Positions 15,068 to 17,720 of a stretch of DNA of 17,720 nucleotides are shown piece after piece. The translations under genes were made by a program, and so were the position numbers. This DNA is from Entamoeba invadens IP1 (lineage: Eukaryota > Evosea > Mastigamoebida > Endamoebidae): assembly GCF_000330505.1 (NCBI RefSeq), contig NW_004440438.1, positions 71,952 to 89,671 on the forward strand. The letters run 5' to 3'. Numbering within the stretch: position 1 is the first letter of the stretch; each line of letters begins with the position of its first letter. The notes under the pieces were generated by a model. The model made no database searches and was not told the origin of the DNA. It saw only the letters and a program-made list of their open reading frames with translations.

Positions 15068-15580
15068 TCATTGTAATTTCACCACTATCATTCGATGTAG
15101 ATAAAAAATGTTTCCGTTAAATAAATATCTGTCAATACCAAAATAATAGCCGTCACAATCAACAGGTTTGTTTCGATTTTTGTAAATAGTCAAATCATCA
15201 TATCCACACAACAAGAGCTCTTCATCATCTTTGCTTGGCAAATAAAAAGCCATATTGCTATACTTCTTGTCAAGTTTGTATCGATGAAGATCCTCACACC
15301 CATTTGTTGTGATTTTAAATATCATCGCTTTGTCATCAGTAATCCATTGTCGTTGTTTTGTAACTTTTTGTGTGATATGAATTCCAAATTTGGAAGAACT
15401 GTTGTCTTCAAATATAATACAAAAGTTGTCCTCTCCCAAAAGCTTTTTGTTGAGGGTGGATGTGTGAATATCAAAATTGTCCTTTCCAAAACTGTCGAAT
15501 AAAATTCCTTTTATTTTCTTATAGGTTGCTCTCTCTATTATTTTTGATTCGTTCTCTTTAAGACTTAAAGGGTTTTGCAT
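15068..15580 (-). CDS. TLDc-domain protein
   Basis: The 170-residue product fits the TLDc fold, a beta-rich domain found in oxidation-resistance proteins (OXR1, NCOA7) and expanded in Entamoeba. Recognisable positions are GILFDSF near the start (25-31), the HTSTLNKKLLG segment (39-49), an edge strand CIIFEDNSSSKFGIHI (54-69), AMIFKITTNG (85-94), the AFYLPSKDDEELLLCGYDD block (111-129) and the closing RMIVVKLQ (163-170), which matches the usual TLDc C-terminal strand. In other eukaryotes TLDc proteins bind the V-ATPase or protect against oxidative stress; that role here is only inferred. No signal peptide or membrane helix is seen. Many Entamoeba members have a longer N-terminal coiled coil; this one has just about 25 residues, so it may be a short form. 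The ATG at 15580 is the first in frame and the gene ends in TGA. No damage is seen. Confidence 0.75.
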   Translation of the reverse strand: MQNPLSLKENESKIIERATYKKIKGILFDSFGKDNFDIHTSTLNKKLLGEDNFCIIFEDNSSSKFGIHITQKVTKQRQWITDDKAMIFKITTNGCEDLHRYKLDKKYSNMAFYLPSKDDEELLLCGYDDLTIYKNRNKPVDCDGYYFGIDRYLFNGNIFYLHRMIVVKLQ

Positions 15581-15909
15581 TTGGAATTAAAGTTTAGTTC
15601 GAAACAGTATTAATTAATCACATTTTATAAAATCTTGAGTCATATTCGGCAAAATTGGTTTTAAAGGTGATGAATAATTTAGAAATAATATTTTAAAGTG
15701 TATTTTTAAACTATTTTGATATAAATAATATGATATTATATTCGTTTAAGAAATTTCTGATATTACTAATATGTAGGCTTTTTTAACTTTTGAAAAAAGA
15801 AACTAAATTATATATAAAAACTTATTTGTTTAAAATATAAATCAATATTTTTTCTTGAAATAAAATATTGTTATTATTATTTTGTTTTTTTATTTGAACA
15901 AACAAAATC

Positions 15910-16107
15910 CAGTTGGTCCATTATACTTTCGCCCAGCAAATTAATTTTAGCCCAAAGAAAAACTAATTAATTTTTATTGTTGTATTAAACTTATTAACTA
16001 TACATATATAAAAGTCAATTTTCTAAAATATTTGTTTTTTTTTGTAAAAACCCGCGTTTTAAAAAAATATAGGTACTTTTTTAGGCTAAAGTTCATTTTC
16101 CCTACTG
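15910..16107. mobile_element. MITE-like repeat with CAGT ends
   Basis: The left end CAGTTGGTCCATTATACTTT followed by CGCCCA resembles the reverse complement of the right end, CAGTAGGGAAAATGAACTTT followed by AGCCTA. The match is imperfect but runs the same length with the same landmarks (CAGT, GG, AACTTT or TACTTT, GCCYA). TA follows the right end; the left flank is TC, so one end has probably mutated. At about 200 bp with no coding capacity it fits an old Tc1/mariner-type MITE. Confidence 0.5.
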
Positions 16108-16197
16108 TAAATACAATTATAATTGCAGTTCGTCTCGGAGAAAAGTATAAAAAAAAACTTTATTTATTAAAATCCAAAGAGACTTAAAATTTAAAAT

Positions 16198-16215
16198 TAT
16201 TATTATTATTATTAT
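16198..16215. repeat. (TTA)n microsatellite
   Basis: About six uninterrupted TTA/ATT units. It is simple sequence with no visible role. Confidence 0.85.
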
Positions 16216-16502
16216 ACACATTAATAATAGAAAAAACGGGAAAGTTGATCTAAACTCTAAATGATTTGCAAATTTTTTGGCATTCAATTCTAAAGATTCT
16301 TATTGATTAGTTAATTATATTAACAAAAATAATAAAAACTAATAATTTCCATATTTTTTTAATATTTTATTGAAAGTTTGAATAATTTTTAATGTTATTA
16401 TATTTCCGTCTAAAAACTTCCAATTTCCATCCAAATTACATTAATTTGAATACAAACTTCACAATAAATTATTAAAAAAAAACAAATTCCAATCAGATTA
16501 CA

Positions 16503-17438
16503 ATGAATGAAATGAACGAAATGATATCTGAATTGAGTCGCCAAGTCCAGGAATGTATGGCATTTTATTCCAATGAACTTTCTATGCGAGACCTTCGCAT
16601 TTCTGCACTTGAGAAAGACGTTGCTGAACTAAAAATTCTCCTTTTGAATACACCATCTACACTTGTACAACAAAGTGAACACACTTTTGATCACAAAGAA
16701 AAAGCATACAATAAAGACGTAGATGATAAAGCTCTTGATTCGTTGAGCAACTTATTCCATACAAATACTTCTGATATTATCAACAACACAACATACCCAC
16801 ATTCCCGTCTTTTAAAGAAACTTCAGAAATCTTTTAAAAAACTTCAATTTTATGTCGAGCCGGGTATGTCGTATGTGCAACGAAAAAGCATTTTTACAAA
16901 GAAAACGATTGGCAAAGAGGCGATATACACAACTGGATTTTGGAGTAGCAAAGAGCACCTATTTGTGGACCACACCAAGACTTCAGTCGTATTTAAAATG
17001 ACACCAATTTATTACTTTGAAGTCACTTTACGAGACATTTCAAATCCACAAACTTTCAGTAATTTGGTTGTGTCAATGGGAGTCTCAGAAACAAATTTGA
17101 ACCTCCCAAGCTGTAAAAATCATGTTGGGTGGATAGAAGGCGGTGTTGGAATGCACTCGGATGATGGAAAGATATTTAACATGAAAGGAAGAGGAGATGA
17201 TATGGCGGGAAGATTTAATGACGGAGAAGTCATGGGATGTGGGTATTTAGCTGATAAGAAAATGATATTTTTTACAAAGAATGGGTACTACTTGTTGGCC
17301 GTGTCATACGAAAGAAAGAAATTCAGACCAACAATTGTCTGTGATGGGATGGGTGAAATTGAAGTCAATTGGGGTCTTAGAAAATTTGAATTTGATTTTG
17401 AAAACATTCCTGAAAAAATTATTGAAGCAAATCTTTAA
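16503..17438 (+). CDS. Coiled-coil and SPRY-domain protein
   Basis: The 311-residue product starts with a heptad-rich coiled coil (about residues 1-50, MNEMNEMISELSRQVQECMA then LRISALEKDVAELKILLL), a polar linker, a basic stretch near 100-115 (RLLKKLQKSFKKLQ) and a C-terminal SPRY domain (about 168-297). SPRY landmarks are IYYFEVTL (169-176), VSMGVSE (190-196), GWIEGGVGMHSDDGKIF (209-225), GEVMGCGYLADKKMIFFTKNG (241-261) and PTIVCDGMGEIEVNWG (276-291). SPRY domains bind protein partners, as in RanBPM, SPSB and TRIM proteins. The coiled coil suggests a dimer, and the partner is unknown. It is cytosolic by lack of signal or membrane segments. The start follows an A-rich leader (ATTACA before the ATG); a second Met is three codons on. 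The TAA is only 30 bases left of a MITE. The frame is intact. Confidence 0.85.
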   Translation: MNEMNEMISELSRQVQECMAFYSNELSMRDLRISALEKDVAELKILLLNTPSTLVQQSEHTFDHKEKAYNKDVDDKALDSLSNLFHTNTSDIINNTTYPHSRLLKKLQKSFKKLQFYVEPGMSYVQRKSIFTKKTIGKEAIYTTGFWSSKEHLFVDHTKTSVVFKMTPIYYFEVTLRDISNPQTFSNLVVSMGVSETNLNLPSCKNHVGWIEGGVGMHSDDGKIFNMKGRGDDMAGRFNDGEVMGCGYLADKKMIFFTKNGYYLLAVSYERKKFRPTIVCDGMGEIEVNWGLRKFEFDFENIPEKIIEANL

Positions 17439-17720
17439 AAATAAGTCATTTTTTGTTTTCATTTATACAGTTAACGGAAAAAGTGGGATACTGAGAAAAA
17501 GGGGGATGCTAATCTAAATATTAATTAATTTAATATTATTAATAATTAATAATTAATATAAATTTATTTCGGTTTTTCATTTTATTAATTTTTTAATTAA
17601 TAATTTATATTAAAATTAATAGTAATTTTATTTTTTTTCAATTGAAATTAACCAATAGTTACGAGCATCCTACTTTTTCGAGCATCCCCATATTTCCTCC
17701 TACTGTACATTGAATAGTTC
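17439..17720. other. 3' flank of the SPRY gene, mostly a MITE
   Basis: About 27 bases of T-rich 3' flank, then the MITE at 17468-17705, then the window edge. No gene is seen. Confidence 0.65.
17468..17705. mobile_element. 238-bp MITE with CAGT ends and TA target duplication
   Basis: The left end CAGTTAACGGAAAAAGTGGG continues with GATACTGAGAAAAAGGGGGATGCT. The reverse complement of the right end, CAGTAGGAGGAAATATGGGG, continues with ATGCTCGAAAAAGTAGGATGCT. They align over about 45 bp with mismatches, sharing CAGT, GGAAA, GGGATRCT, GAAAAAG and GGATGCT. TA flanks both sides (17466-17467 and 17706-17707). The interior is very A+T-rich and non-coding. GGATRCT occurs twice in each end, likely double transposase sites. 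It is a non-autonomous Tc1/mariner-type element, but its ends differ from the pogo-like element here, so another transposase would mobilise it. Confidence 0.8.

Larger units (their letters stand above)
15581..16502. other. Divergent intergenic region
   Basis: Between the TLDc gene (leftward) and the SPRY gene (rightward). It contains a MITE-like repeat (15910-16107), a (TTA)n microsatellite (about 16198-16215) and otherwise A+T-rich DNA. No coding frame is convincing. Confidence 0.65.

Overview
The window looks like nuclear DNA from an Entamoeba species, most likely E. invadens or a close relative. This rests on four things: very A+T-rich intergenic DNA, short intron-less genes packed on both strands, a BspA-type leucine-rich repeat gene with the CFxxC pattern common in Entamoeba, and a Tc1/mariner-pogo type DNA transposon. 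The species is inferred from remembered family content, not from any search.

Layout. 1-984: Stealth-family sugar-phosphate transferase (+), open at the left edge. 1877-2434: small secreted cysteine-rich protein (-). 2708-3678: EF-hand protein (-) whose last codons are out of frame. 4215-5638: badly decayed coiled-coil, P/Q/K-rich gene (+). 6255-6672: two-membrane-helix protein with a Q/Y-rich N-terminus (-), broken. 7024-8433: BspA-like LRR gene (-) with one in-frame TAA. 8434-11103: 2.7 kb without a gene, holding a candidate non-coding inverted-repeat element marked by repeated TGAGGAT motifs. 11104-13634: a 2.53-kb pogo-like transposon with 59-bp terminal inverted repeats and TA target duplications; its transposase (-) is split by a -1 frame change. 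13964-14715: tetraspanin (+), broken by a 10-bp tandem repeat expansion. 15068-15580: TLDc-domain protein (-). 16503-17438: coiled-coil plus SPRY protein (+). The right end holds a 238-bp MITE, and another MITE-like repeat lies at 15910-16107.

The genes do not form a pathway; they look like independent Entamoeba genes with single-gene promoters. The main theme is decay. Four appear intact (Stealth as far as visible, secreted Cys-rich, TLDc, SPRY), while six reading frames (EF-hand, coiled-coil, two-TM, LRR, transposase, tetraspanin) are each interrupted by one or a few small lesions, several in homopolymers or short tandem repeats. This may be a pseudogene-rich, transposon-rich region, a set of slippage-prone on/off loci, or partly homopolymer base-calling error. 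Raw reads would separate these.

I found no rRNA, tRNA, CRISPR or other known RNA gene.
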